A DNA stretch of 64,000 nucleotides from Aristolochia californica (GCA_029961685.1 JARWKL010000005.1:12180164-12244163); one strand, 5' to 3'; positions 12,735 to 23,319 are shown, counted from the first letter of the stretch. Numbers and translations: made by a program. The notes: generated from the sequence alone by a model not told the origin.

Positions 12735-15455
12735 ATGACTTATCGATTAGGAGTCAACAATCTATTAAATCCCCTACTCCCATATTTTTCCGATGTTTGC
12801 AAAGCCAAATATGTAAAAAATAAAAGAGTTAAAAATACCTAAAAATTACTGACACTTTTTGGAACTATTTGACTCTGCATTTATGAATTTCCTTTTTTGA
12901 TATTAATTTTTATTTTATATCCAAACATGAGTTTTCACTCAGCTTTTTTTCTTGTAAACAAACAGTTAAGACAAATATGTCACAACAAAATAAAAATTTT
13001 AGAGTTTATGTATGCAAAAAATTAAAAACAATAATAAATGTAAGTAAAGAAAATTTATTCACACACTTCAAATGAACACCAAAGTTTTGTTATCCATCTT
13101 TGGGAAATTTCAATAGTACAACCCCTTATAGCTTGGAAGTACATAAGAAAGGGATTTTTAATTGTTCCTAACATGTTTTAAATATGTATATGCATGCATG
13201 AAACAAGTTGAATATGCAAATGACCTAAGGATCCAAGACTTTTAAGGAGAACAATAAATGCTCATTAAATTCTCAAGTGAACGTGCAGTGGGATATTTAC
13301 CCATGCCAAACAAGCCATTTTTTGCCCATTTACAAAAGGTTGACCTAACAATCATAGATCATTTTAAAGTGATAGATTGATCAATCATGAGTAACAAGCT
13401 ATATTTTTGTAAGAAATGACTTATAGATTAGGAGTCAATACTCAATTGAATCCCCCATACCCCCCTTTTTCCATTGTTTACAAAACCTAATATATAAAAA
13501 CTAAAAGCGTTTACAATCCCTAAAAATTACAGAGACTTTTTGGAATGATCACTTTCTGCATTTTTCCATTTCCATTTTAGGTGTCAATATTTGTTTTCAT
13601 ATCCAAACTTAAATTTTCTCTCACACTTTTTTGACGTAATAAAAAAGATAAAACATATCACATCAAAAATAAAATTTAAGAGTTTATGTAACCAAAAAAT
13701 TAAAAACAATAATAAATGTAAGTAAAGAAAATTTATTCACACGCCACATATGAACACCAAAGTTTTGTTATCCATGTTTGGGAAATTCCACTAGTACAAC
13801 CCCTAATAGCTTGGAATTTTATAAGAAAGAGATTTGTTATTGATCCTACCAAGTTTTAAATATGGATATGCATGCATGAAACATGTTGAAGAAGCAAATG
13901 ACTTAAGGATCCAAGACTTTTAAGGAGAACAAAAACTGCTCCTTAAATTCTCATGTGAACGTGCGATGGGATATTTATCATAGCCAAACAAGCCATATTT
14001 TGCCCTTTTACAAAAATCTGACCTAACAATCATAGATCATTGTAAAGTGATTGATCGGTCAATCTTGAGTAACATGCTATATTTTTTTAAGAAATCACTT
14101 ATCAATTAGGAGTTAACACTCTATTAAATCCCCTACTCCCATATTTTTCTGATGTTTGCAAAGCCAAATAAATTAAAAATAAAAGAGTTAAAAATCCCTA
14201 GAAATTACAGAGACTTTTTGGAACTATTGACTCTGCATTTGTGAATTTCCATTTTTGATATTCAATTTTTGTTTTTATATCCAAACATGAGTTTTCACTC
14301 AGCCTTTTTTCTCGTAAACAAAAAATGAAGGCATATATGTCACAAAAAAATGAAAATTTTAGAGTTTATGTATGCAAAAGATTAAAAACAATAATAAATA
14401 TCCGTAAAGAAAATTTATCCACACACCTCAAATGAACACCAAAGGTTTGTTATCCATCTTTGGGAAATTCCAATAGTACAACCCCTTATAGCTTGGAATT
14501 ACATAAGAAAGGGATTTCTAATTGTTCCTAACATGTTTCAAATATGTATATGGATGCATGAAACAAGTTGAATATGCAAATGACCTAAGGATCCAAGACT
14601 TTTAAGGATAACAATAAATGCTCATTAAATTCTCAAGTGAACGTGCAATGGGATATTTACCCATGCCAAACAAGCCAGTTTTTGCCCATTTACAAAAAGT
14701 TGACCTAACAATCATAGATCATTTTAAAGTGATTGATTGATCAATATGAGTAACGAGCTATATTTTTGTAAGAAATGACTTATGGATTAGAAGTCAACAC
14801 TCAATTGAATCCCCCATACCCCCCTTTTTCCAATGTTTGCAAAACCTAATATATAAATACTAAAAGAGTTTACAATCCCTAAAAATTACAAAGACGTTTT
14901 GGAATGATCACTTTCTGCATTTTTCCATTTCCATTTTAGGTGTCAATTTTTGTTTTCATATCCAAACTTGAATTTTCTCTCACACTTTTTTGACGTAATA
15001 AAAAAGATAAAACATATCACATCAATAATAAATTTTTAGAGTTTATGTAAGAAAAAAATTAAAAACAATAATAAATGTAAGTAAAGAATTCACACGCCAC
15101 AAATGAACACCAAAGTTTTGTTATCCATGTTTGGGGAATTCCACCAGTACAACCCCTAATAGCTTGGAATTTTGTAAGAAAGAGATTTGTTATTGATCCT
15201 ACCATGTTTTAAATATGGATATGCATGCATGAAACATGTTGAAGAAGAAAATGACTTAAGGATCCAAGACTTTTAAGGAGAACAAGAAGTGCTCCTTAAA
15301 TTCTCATTTGAAGGTGCGATGGGATATTTACCTTAGCTAAACAAGCCATATTTTTCCCTTTTACAAAAATCTAACCTAACAATCATAGATCATTGTAAAG
15401 TGATTGATCGGTCAATCTTGAGTAATGGGCTATATTTTTTTTAAGAAATCACTTA
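12735..15455 (+). repeat. Second dimeric duplication in family A (about 1.36 kb)
   Basis: The two copies are about 12,735-14,095 and 14,096-15,455. Both contain TTAAATCCCCTACTCCCATA, GCAAAGCCAAATA, TTTTTGGAACTATT and GAATTTCC in the first monomer. Both then carry TATGTATATG...AAACAAGTTGAATATGC at anchors 13185 and 14545 (1360 apart), TGATCACTTTCTGCATTTTT and TTTTTTGACGTAATAAAAAAG in the next, and GAAGAAGCAAATGACTTAAG or its close variant after that. The shared private variants show that a two-unit block was copied in tandem. Confidence 0.85.
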
Positions 15456-16596
15456 TGTATTTAGGAGTCAACACTTACTTAAAAATACCTTGCCCGCATA
15501 CTTCCCCCTTTTTCGATGATTGCAAAACCTAATATATAAAAACTAAAAGAGTATACAATCCCTAAATATTACAATGACTTTTTGGAATTATCTCTCTCTG
15601 CATTTGTGTATTTCCATTTTAAATGTTCAATTTTTTTTTATATCCAAACTTGAGTTTTCTCTCACCTTTTTTTGACATAAACAAAAAGTTATGGCAACTA
15701 GATCACATCAAATTTAAAATTTAAGAGTTTATGTAAGAAAAAAATTAAAAACAATAATAAATGTAAATAAAGAAAATTTATTCACACACCCCAAATGAAC
15801 ACCAAAGTTTTGTTATCCATGTTTGGAAAATTCCACTAGTACAACCCCTAATAGCTTTGAATTTTATAAGAAAGAGATTTGTAATTGATCCTATCATGTT
15901 TTAAATATGGATATGCATGCATGAAACACGTTGAAGAAGCAAATGACCTAAGGATCTAAGACTTTTAAGTAGAACAACAAGTGCTCATTAAATTCTCATG
16001 TACACGTGCAGTGCGATAGTTACCTTAGCAAAACAACTCATATTTTGTCCATTTACAAAAAGCAGACCTAACAATCATAGATCATTGCAAAATGTTTTAT
16101 CGATCAATCATGAGTAACGGGCTATATTTTTTTAAGAAATCACTTTGTATTAGGAGTCAAAACTTAGTTAAAAATCCTTCGGCCCCCCCTTTTTCTGATG
16201 TTTGCAAAACCTAATATATAAAAACTAAAAGAGTATACAATCCAAAAACTTAAAGAGAAGTTTTGGAATCATCTCTCTCTACATTTGTGCATTTCCATTT
16301 TAGATGTTCAATTTTAGTTTTTATATCAAAATTTGAGTTTTCTCTCACCCGTTTTTCACGTAAACAAAAAGATAAGGAAAATAGATCAAAAAAAAATTAA
16401 AATTTTAGAGTTTATGTATGCAAAAAATAAAAAACAATAATAAATGTAAGTAAAGAAAATTTATTTACACACCACAAATGAGCACCAAAGTTTAGTTATC
16501 CATGTTTTGGAAATTCCCCTAGTACAACCCCTGATAGATTGGAATTTTATAAGAAAGAGAATTCTAAATTATCGTAACATGTTTTAAATATGGATA

Positions 16597-16604
16597 TGCA
16601 TGCA
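16597..16604 (+). repeat. Left target-site duplication TGCATGCA
   Basis: Eight bases of satellite immediately outside the transposon, matched exactly at 19102-19109. In uninterrupted units this position reads GATATGCATGCATGAAAC, so the satellite is restored if the element and one copy of the 8-mer are removed. An 8-bp duplication is diagnostic of the hAT superfamily. Confidence 0.93.
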
Positions 16605-16628
16605 TAGGGGTGGCTTCGAGCCGAGCCG
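16605..16628 (+). repeat. Left terminal inverted repeat, 24 bp
   Basis: TAGGGGTGGC, then T, then TCGAGCCGAGCCG. It pairs with 19078-19101 with two mismatches (bases 1 and 11). Confidence 0.9.
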
Positions 16629-16800
16629 GTTCGCGAGCCGGCTCGGTTCGGCTCGGTATCGGCTCGGTTCGATTCGTCATTTTTTGAGCTCGAGCCGAGC
16701 TCGAACACCGAAATCGGCTCGTTTACCTTAACGAGCCGAGCTCGACCGAAGCTAGGTTCGGTTCGTTGGCTCGCGAGCCGGTTCGAAATGAGTCGAATCG
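16629..16800 (+). repeat. Left subterminal GAGCCG/GGCTCG repeats
   Basis: Dense, both-orientation copies of GAGCC, GGCTCG and GAGCTCG (for example GCGAGCCGGCTCGGTTCGG, TTGAGCTCGAGCCGAGCTCG and GGCTCGCGAGCCGG). These resemble transposase-binding subterminal motifs of hAT elements. Many are self-complementary and could fold. Confidence 0.75.
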
Positions 16801-16828
16801 GCATGAATCGGTGCGGGATCGCGAGCGA

Positions 16829-16863
16829 GCGGGGGAGCGGGAGCGGGAGCGGGAGCGAGAGCG
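16829..16863 (+). repeat. GGGAGC hexanucleotide microsatellite with G-quadruplex potential
   Basis: About four successive GGGAGC units follow AGCGAGC and decay into GAGCGAGAGCGAG. Positions 16831-16853 contain four runs of at least three G separated by AGC, which fits the standard quadruplex pattern on the + strand. Confidence 0.8.
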
Positions 16864-16864
16864 A

Positions 16865-16890
16865 GGGGGGGAAAATTTTTTCCCCCCCCC
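16865..16890. repeat. G-run/C-run inverted repeat
   Basis: Seven G, then AAAATTTTTT, then nine C. The arms are complementary, so this can form a short hairpin; the homopolymers are also error-prone in sequencing. Confidence 0.8.
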
Positions 16891-17209
16891 TCGTCACCGC
16901 CGACCCCTCCCATCGGTTGTTGTCGCCGCCTCTACCGCCGTCGTAGCTGTTCTCCGGCGTCTATACCGCCGTCGCAGCTGCTCGCCGGCTGCCTCTGTGT
17001 CCGTCCGTTCGATTTCTTCCTCTCCTCGCCATCGCCTCTGTTTCCGTCGCCGCCGCTTCCGTCACCGCCGATTCCGTCGCCGCCGACTCCGTCGTGGCCG
17101 TCATCTCCGACGATAAATCCTCCCCGGCGCCGTAAGCCCCTTCCCTCGGGGTCGTCTCGGCGGAAAACCAGAACAGGGGAGAAACAATCTCCCCCTTCCT
17201 CGCGAGAAG
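16891..17209. other. GC-rich CCG-repeat block inside the transposon, possibly captured host sequence
   Basis: A block rich in GCCGTCGCC, CACCGCCGA and TCGCCGCC trinucleotides, ending near CGAGAAGATGATC. Several frames stay open on both strands, giving Arg-rich, Pro/Ser-rich or Ala/Thr/Glu-rich low-complexity peptides (such as the Arg-rich frame ending at 17116). I recognise no protein domain. The composition resembles the first exon and 5' leader of GC-rich plant genes, which non-autonomous DNA transposons can carry, but this is an inference. It could equally be a simple-sequence expansion. Confidence 0.45.
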
Positions 17210-17247
17210 ATGATCTCGCACGTACGATTTCGCACGTGCGAGATCAT
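17210..17247. other. Perfect 14-bp-arm stem-loop
   Basis: Left arm ATGATCTCGCACGT (17210-17223), ten-base loop ACGATTTCGC, right arm ACGTGCGAGATCAT (17234-17247). The right arm recurs intact at 17956-17969 without its partner, at the start of direct-repeat copy 2. It marks the switch from GC-rich to AT-rich interior. A terminator or regulatory role is not implied. Confidence 0.9.
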
Positions 17248-17690
17248 AAAATAAAAAAAAAACTTTTTCCTCTGGAAAAATTAAAAATAAATTTTATAGA
17301 AATAATTTTCTATAAACTATTAGTGTCTCATGTTTTTTTAAACACTTTTCTAATTGAAATTTTTTATTAAAAATCATATAATTTTCAAAGTAAGATTTTT
17401 TGTACCAAAATGGGGTAGAAAACTGTATAGAAAATTTTTGAATAAGTATTTAACAGTTGATGCTGTAATACTTTTAGCATGAAATAATTTTCATTGCAAT
17501 TTTGTGTTTGATATTTTATTTAATTAAAAATTTATCGATAAGTATAATAATATATTAGATTGATTATTAATTTTTATTTATTTCCCTAGAAGAGACAATA
17601 AAAGGTCCATTTAACTTTCCTAAGAAAATTTTAAAATATTTCCTATAATTTTCTAATAAGTCACTAATAGTAATAAGATTTTATTTAAAG
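17234..17690 (+). repeat. Transposon internal direct repeat, copy 1 (457 bp)
   Basis: It begins ACGTGCGAGATCATAAA and ends TTTATTTAAAG. Shared markers with copy 2 include TTTTGAATAAGTATTT.ACAGTTGATG, ATCGATAAGTATAATAATA, ATTAATTTTTATTTATTTCC and GAGGTCCATTTAA or its close variant. It is AT-rich and without a coding frame. Confidence 0.88.
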
Positions 17691-17946
17691 GTTTTTTTGG
17701 GAATATGTATCATAGGAAAAATATTTTTAGTTTTTCCTAGAATATAAATTTTTATCTAGGGGCACTAAGGAGGCCATAATAAATTATGGCCAAATTCAAA
17801 AATTACAAAACAAGCTAGACAACAATTGGAGTAAAAAATATTAATATTGGTGCATTTTAATCCATTATTGAAATTCAATCCTGAACCTCCCCTATCATTA
17901 TATTTCTTAAAAATGTATGCATAATTTTATATATAATTTATTCAAA
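17691..17946. other. Unique spacer between the transposon direct repeats
   Basis: AT-rich sequence not repeated elsewhere in the element until its last 35-40 bp (about 17907-17943, AATGTATGCATAATTTTATA...), which match 18865-18900 near the true right end. So the spacer ends with a copy of the element's right-hand AT-rich flank. No gene is seen. Confidence 0.7.
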
Positions 17947-17956
17947 GCCACCCCTA
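17947..17956 (-). repeat. Internal copy of the transposon terminus (GCCACCCCTA)
   Basis: The 10-mer is the exact reverse complement of the element's left tip TAGGGGTGGC and matches its right tip except for the last base. It follows the right-end-like stretch at 17907-17943 but lacks the GC-rich subterminal repeats, and abuts direct-repeat copy 2. This is best explained as the remnant right end of an earlier copy. Confidence 0.8.
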
Positions 17957-18482
17957 CGTGCGAGATCATAAACAAGGAAAAAAAAACTCTTTGTCCCTTC
18001 CTCATGGCTCTTAAATAAATTGAAAAGATATTTTAGTAGAAATACGTTTCCAGAGACTAGTTTTTTCAATAAATGTTGAAAAAACATTTTTAATAGAAAT
18101 ATAGGGACCATTAGTGCCTCGTATTTTTTCAAAATATTTTTCTAATTATAAATTCTTTTTAAAAAATCCTATAATTTTTCAAGTAAGATTTTCTTGCCAA
18201 GATGGTTAAGAAAACCATATAGAAAAATTTTGAATAAGTATTTGACAGTTGATGATATAATACTTTGAGCATGAGGCAATTTTCATAGTAATTTTGTGTT
18301 TGACATTTTATGTGATTAAAATTTTATCGATAAGTATAATAATATATTAGATTAATTATTAATTTTTATTTATTTCCTTAGAAAAGGCAATAAGAGGTCC
18401 ATTTAATTTTCCTAAGAAAAATTTAAAATATTTCTTGTAATTTTCTAGTAAGTATGTAATAGTAATATGATTTTATTTAAAG
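17956..18482 (+). repeat. Transposon internal direct repeat, copy 2 (about 527 bp)
   Basis: It starts with the same ACGTGCGAGATCATAAA, offset 722 bp from copy 1, and diverges after TTTATTTAAAG. It is about 70 bp longer than copy 1, including an extra stretch around 18050-18115 (TTTTTTCAATAAATGTTG...). The divergence between the copies shows the duplication is not recent. Confidence 0.85.
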
Positions 18483-18555
18483 AATTTATAGTTTTTATTT
18501 GGGTGATTGTAAATTGATAGTGATATTTTATTTTATTTTGTTGTGTTTGATTATT

Positions 18556-18686
18556 GTATGGAGTTTATTTATAATGTTATGCAATGTATGGAGTGTTTAG
18601 ATTATTTTATGGAGTGTATAAACAATTTCATGAAGTGTTTATGGAATGTATAAACAATTTTATGGAGTGTTTATGGAGTGTTTATG
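18556..18686 (+). repeat. Degenerate TATGGAGTGTTTA minisatellite
   Basis: Variants of TATGGAGTGTTTA and TATGGAGTGTATAAACAATTT occur about seven times in 130 bp inside the transposon. Copy boundaries are irregular. Confidence 0.75.
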
Positions 18687-18689
18687 CAG

Positions 18690-18868
18690 GTATTATGTAT
18701 ATTGATTATGCCCAATTTTAAGTAAAGGTCATGCCGAATTTTATACAAGTATTATATATATAGATTATGCTCAATTTTAAGTAGAGGTTATGCCCAATCT
18801 TATACACATATTATATATATAGGTTATGCCCAATTTTATGTAGAGGTCATGCCCAATTTTATATAAAA
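18690..18868 (+). repeat. 59-bp minisatellite, three copies
   Basis: Units start near 18691, 18750 and 18809 with TATTAT(G/A)TATAT. Each contains GATTATGCCCAATTTTA or a variant and then GTAGAGGT(C/T)ATGCCCAAT. The last copy runs into the ATGTATGCATAATTTTATA flank. Confidence 0.8.
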
Positions 18869-18934
18869 TGTATGCATAATTTTATATACATTTTATTCGA
18901 TATATATTTTTTGAAAAGTTTGAAATGTATGTTG

Positions 18935-19077
18935 AGGCTCGAGCTCGGCTCGAAGCTCGGCTCGAACTCGTTGGGCTCGAGCTCGATAACAATTTTAGGC
19001 TCGAGACGAGGCTCGGCTCGAAGCTCGGCTCGAAATATTTAAATCAAGCTCGACTCGAACATAGGCAGGTTCGGGCT
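18935..19077 (+). repeat. Right subterminal GGCTCG repeats
   Basis: Many copies of GGCTCGAGCTCG, GAAGCTCGGCTCGAA and close variants, in the orientation opposite to most of the left-end motifs. With the left subterminal block they extend the inverted-repeat character well inside the 24-bp termini. Confidence 0.75.
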
Positions 19078-19101
19078 CGGCTCGGCTCGATGCCACCCCT
19101 G
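19078..19101 (-). repeat. Right terminal inverted repeat, 24 bp
   Basis: CGGCTCGGCTCGA, then T, then GCCACCCCTG; the partner of 16605-16628. Confidence 0.9.
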
Positions 19102-19109
19102 TGCATGCA
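19102..19109 (+). repeat. Right target-site duplication TGCATGCA
   Basis: Identical to 16597-16604. Satellite resumes directly after it as TGAAAAAAATGACCTATGAATCC. Confidence 0.93.
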
Positions 19110-22100
19110 TGAAAAAAATGACCTATGAATCCAAGACTTTTAAGGAGAACAACAAATTCTCATTAAATTCTCAAGTGAACTTGCGGTGGGATACCTAGCC
19201 AAACAAGCCATTTTTTTGCCCATTTACAAAAAATTGACCTAACAATCATAGATCATAGAAAAGTGGTTTATCGATTACTCTGGAGTAACGGGCTATATTT
19301 TTATAAGAAAAGACTTATGTATTAGGAGTCAACACTCAGTTAAAGATCCCCCTCCCCTCCTCCTTTTTCGATGATTAAAAACCTAATATATAAAAACTAA
19401 AAGAGTTTACAATTACAAAGAATTTTTGGAATTATCTCTCTTTGATATTGTGCATTTTCTTTTTAGATGTTCAATGTTAATTTTTATATCCAAACTTGAG
19501 TTTTCACACACCCTTTTTTCACGTAAACAAAAAGATAAGGCAAATAGATCACAAAAAAATCAAATTTGACAGTTATGTATGCAAAAAAAAAAAAACAATA
19601 ATAAATGTAAGTAAAGAAAATATATTCACACACCACAAATGAAATCCAAAGTTTTGTTGTCCTTGTTTGGGAAATTCAACTAGTACAACCCCAAAGAGCC
19701 TGAAATTTTATAAGAAAGTGATTTCTAATTGACCCTAACATATTTTAAATATGGATATGCATGTTAGAAAAATGTCTAAGATGCAAATGACCTTAGGATC
19801 CAAAGACATTTAAGGAGAACAACAATTGCACTTTAAATTTTCAAGTGAACACGCGGTGGGATATTTACCCTAGCCAAATAAGGCATTTTTTGCCCATTTA
19901 AAAAAGCTGACCTAACGTTCATAGATCATTGTAATGTGATTGATTGATCAATCATGTGCAACGAGCTATATTTTTGTAAGAAATGAATTATGGATTAGGA
20001 GTCAACACTCTATTAAATCCCTCGCTCCCCCCTTTTTTCAATGTTTGCAAAACCTAATATATAAAAACTAAACGAGTTTACAATCCCTAAAAGTTACAGA
20101 GACTTTTTGGAATTATCTCTTTCTACATTTTTGCATTTCCATTTTAGATGTCTTGTTTTGTTTTAAAATCCAAACTTGAGTTTTCACACTCCCTTTTTTC
20201 TCATAAACAAAAAGATAAGGCAAATAGTTCTCAAAAAAATTAAAATTTTATAATTTATGTATGCAAAAAAATTTTAAAAAAACAAATGTAAGTAAAAAAT
20301 ATTTATTCACACACCACAAATCAACATCAAAGTTTAATTATCCATGTTTCAGAAATTCCACTAATACAACCCGATAGCTTGGAAGTTAATAAGAAAGAGA
20401 TGTCTAATTGACCCTAACATGGTTTAAATATGGATATGCATGCATGAAACATGGTGAAGATTCAAATGACCTATGGATCCATGACTTTTAAGGACAACAA
20501 CAAATGCTCATTAAATTCTCATGTGAACGTGCGGTGGGATACTTACCTGAGCCAAACAAGCCAATTTTTTGCCCATTTACAATAAGCAGAAAAAAAAATC
20601 AAAGATCATTGAAAAGTGACTGATCGATCAATTAGGAATAATGGACTATATTTTTGTAAGAAATCACTTATTTGTTAGGAGTGAACACTCTGTTAAAAAT
20701 CCCTCGTACCCCCTCCCTTTTGTGATGTTAACAAAACCTAATATATAAAAACTAAAAGTGTTTACAATCTCTAAAAATTATAGAGACTTTTGTGAATTAT
20801 CTCCCTCTGCATTTGGGCATATCCATTTTAGAAGTTAAATTTTTCATTAAAATCCAAACATGAGTTTTCAATCTCCCTTTTTTTCGTAAACAAAAAGATA
20901 AGGCAAATAGATCACAAAAAAATGAAAATTTTAGAGTTTATATTTGAAAAAAATAAAAAAAACAATAATAAATGTAAGTAAAGAAAACTTATTCACACTC
21001 CACAAATGAACACCAAAGTTTTAGTATCCATGTTTGGGAACTTCCACTTGTACAACCCCAAATAGCTTGGAAGTTTATATGAAAGAAATTTCTAATTGAT
21101 CCTAACATGTTTTAAATATGGATATCCATGCATGAAACATGTTGTTGATGCAAATGACCTAAGGACCCAAGACATTTAAAGAGAACAACAAATGCTCATT
21201 AAATTATTAAGTGAACATGCAGAGTGGGATAATTATCCAACCCAAATAAGCCATTTTTTGCCCATTTACAAAAAGTTTACCAAACTATCATAGATCAGTG
21301 TAATGAGATTGATCGGTCAACCATGAGTAATGGGCTATATATTTTGAAGAAATGACTTATGTAGCAGGAGTCAACACTCAGTTAAAAATACCCTACCCTC
21401 TGCTTTTTTCGATGATTGAAAAACCTAATATATAAAAGCTAAAAGTGTATAAAATCCTTAAATATTACACAGAATTTTTGGAATTATCTTACTCTACATT
21501 TGTGAATTTCCATTTTAGATATACAATTTTATATTTTATGTCATAACTTGAGTTTTCTCTCACCCTTTTTTGACGAAAAAAGAAAAATAAGGCAAAAAGA
21601 TTAAAAAAATTAAACTTTTAGAGTTTATGTATGCAAAAACATAAATCCAATAATAAATTTAAGAAAATAAAATTTATTAACACACCACAAATGAACACCA
21701 AAGTTTTTTTATCCATATTTTGGAAATTCCACTAGTACATCCCCTAATTGCTTGGAATTTTACTAGAAAGTTATTTTTAATTGATCCTAACATGTTTTAA
21801 TATGGATATGCATGCATGAAACATGTTGAAGATGCAAATGACCTAAGGATCCATGACCTTTAAGGAGAACAACAAGTGCTCATTAAATTTTCAAGTGAAG
21901 GTGCGGTGGGATATTTACTCTAGCCAAACAAGCCATTTTTTGCCATTCAAAAAGTTGACCTAACAATCATAGATCATTTTAAAGTGATTGATTGATCAAT
22001 CATGAGTAACGGGCTATATTCTTTTAAGAAATGACTTATGTATTAGGAGTCATTAAACTCCCTCCTTCCCCCCTTCCTTTTTTCGATAATTGCAAAACCT

Positions 22101-22742
22101 AATATATAAAAACGAAAAGAGTATACAATCTCAAAAATTACAGAGACTAAATTATCTCTTTCTCCATTTGTGCATTTCCATTTTAGATTTTTAATTTTTG
22201 TTTCTTTATCGAAACTTGAGTTTTCTCTCACCCTCTTTTTCACGTAGGCAAAAAAGATTAGGAAAACAGATAAAAAAATTAAAATTTTAGAGTTTATGTA
22301 TGCAAAAAATAATAATAAAAATAAATGTAAGGAAAAAAAATTTATTCACACACCACAGATGAACACCAAAGTTTTGTTATCCATGTTTCAGAAATTCCAC
22401 TAGTACAACCCTTGATAGCTTGGAATTTTATAAGAAAGAGATTTCTAATTGATTCTAATATGTTTTAAATATAGATATGCATGCATGAAACTTGATGAAG
22501 ATGCAAATGACCTAAGGATCCAAGAATTTTAAGGAGAACAACAAATGCTCATTAAATTCTCAAGTGCACGAGCAGTGGGATATTTACCCGAGCCAAACAA
22601 GCCATTTTTGGCCATTTACAAAAAGTTGGCCTAACAGTTAAAGATCGTTGAATAGTGATTGATCAATCAATCAAGAGTAATAGGCCATATTTTTTTAGGA
22701 AATGACTTCCTTCTTAGGAGTCAACACTCAATCAAAAGCCCG

Positions 22743-22744
22743 CC

Positions 22745-22770
<26 letters not shown>
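22743..22770 (+). repeat. Poly-C tract, 28 cytosines
   Basis: At the fixed C-rich phase, preceded by AATCAAAAGCCCG and followed by TCTTTCGTTG. Confidence 0.9.
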
Positions 22771-22775
<5 letters not shown>

Positions 22776-23319
22776 CGTTGATTGCAAAGCCTAATATAAA
22801 AAAACTAAAAGAGTTTACAATCACTTAAAATTACAAAGACTTTGGAATTATCTCTCTCTACATTTTGTGCATTTCCATTTTAGATGTCAATCACAAGAAA
22901 ATAAAAAATTTAGAGTTTATATATGCAAAAAAAAAATTAAATTAAAGAAAATTTATTCACACACCACAAATGAACACCAAAGTTTTGTTATCCATGTTCG
23001 GGAAATTCCACTAGTACAACCCCTAATAGCTTGGAATTTTGTAAGAAATTCTAGTTGATCGTGACATGTTTTAAATATGGATATGCATGCATGAATCATG
23101 TTGAAGACGCAAATGACCTAAGGATCTAAGAGTTTTAAAGAGAACAACAAATGCTCATTAAATTCTTAAGTGAGCATGAAGTGGGATATTTACCTGAGCC
23201 AAATAAGCCATTTTTTGCACATTTAAGAAAAGTGGACCTAACATTCATAGATCATTGTAAAGTGATTGATCAAGCAATCATGAGTAGCGGGCTATATTTT
23301 TTTAACATATGACGTATGC

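Larger units (their letters stand above)
158..16604 (+). repeat. Satellite family A, block 1 (about 680-bp tandem unit)
   Basis: Head-to-tail units, phased on the sequence TGGATATGCATGCATG. Anchors (mutated in some units) fall at 796, 1991, 2671, 3345, 4022, 4704, 5382, 6062, 6784, 7493, 8148, 8828, 9512, 9824, 10508, 11187, 11823, 12505, 13185, 13863, 14545, 15216, 15908 and 16591, with usual spacing 670-690 bp. Landmarks by approximate phase: ATGCATGCAT (0), GGATCC (45), CAAGTGAACGTGCGGTGGG (90), the TGATTGATC/GATCAATCA palindrome (185), a C-rich tract (265), TATATAAA (300), CCCTAAAAATTACAGAG (335), GGAATTATCTCTCTCTGC (360), AAACTTGAGTTTTCAC (420), TAAACAAAAAGATAAGGC (450), AAAATTTTAGAGTTTATG (495), TTATTCACACACCACAAATG (560) and AATAGCTTGGAATTTTATAAG (625). 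All units share one orientation. The anchors at 1991 and 9824 reflect deleted units. No coding capacity is supported. Confidence 0.95.
16605..19101. mobile_element. Non-autonomous hAT-superfamily DNA transposon, 2,497 bp
   Basis: The element has terminal inverted repeats beginning TAGGGGTGGC and ending GCCACCCCTG, flanked by the 8-bp duplication TGCATGCA. The outermost base is mismatched (T versus C on the outward strand), as known for the maize Ac/Ds family. Subterminal DNA at both ends is packed with short GAGCCGAGC/GCTCGGCTC motifs, the kind of arrangement a hAT transposase binds. No transposase frame is present: no dimerisation (hATC) domain or zinc finger is readable, and the interior is either GC-rich low complexity or AT-rich and stop-filled. 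It would therefore need a transposase in trans. The interior holds, in order: left subterminal repeats, a GGGAGC microsatellite, a G/C-run inverted repeat, a CCG-rich block, a hairpin, direct-repeat copy 1, an internal copy of the right terminus, direct-repeat copy 2, two minisatellites and right subterminal repeats. Base composition of the first 600 bp is sharply more GC-rich than the host satellite. Strand cannot be assigned without a transposase gene. Confidence 0.9.

Noticed and set aside
16766..17116. 116-codon Arg-rich frame in the transposon and overlapping frames on the other strand (16547-16897, 16961-17221)
   Set aside because: Low-complexity CCG and GGGAGC sequence stays open in several frames at once. 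No transposase or host domain is visible, and one frame runs out into satellite.
17235..17956. A complete nested transposon between CGTGCGAG copies, with the GCCACCCCTA at 17947 as its right end
   Set aside because: The left CGTGCGAG at 17235 is not followed by a TAGGGGTGGC end, and the sequences after both copies are homologous. A duplication with a right-end remnant fits better, though a nested insertion followed by deletion cannot be excluded.
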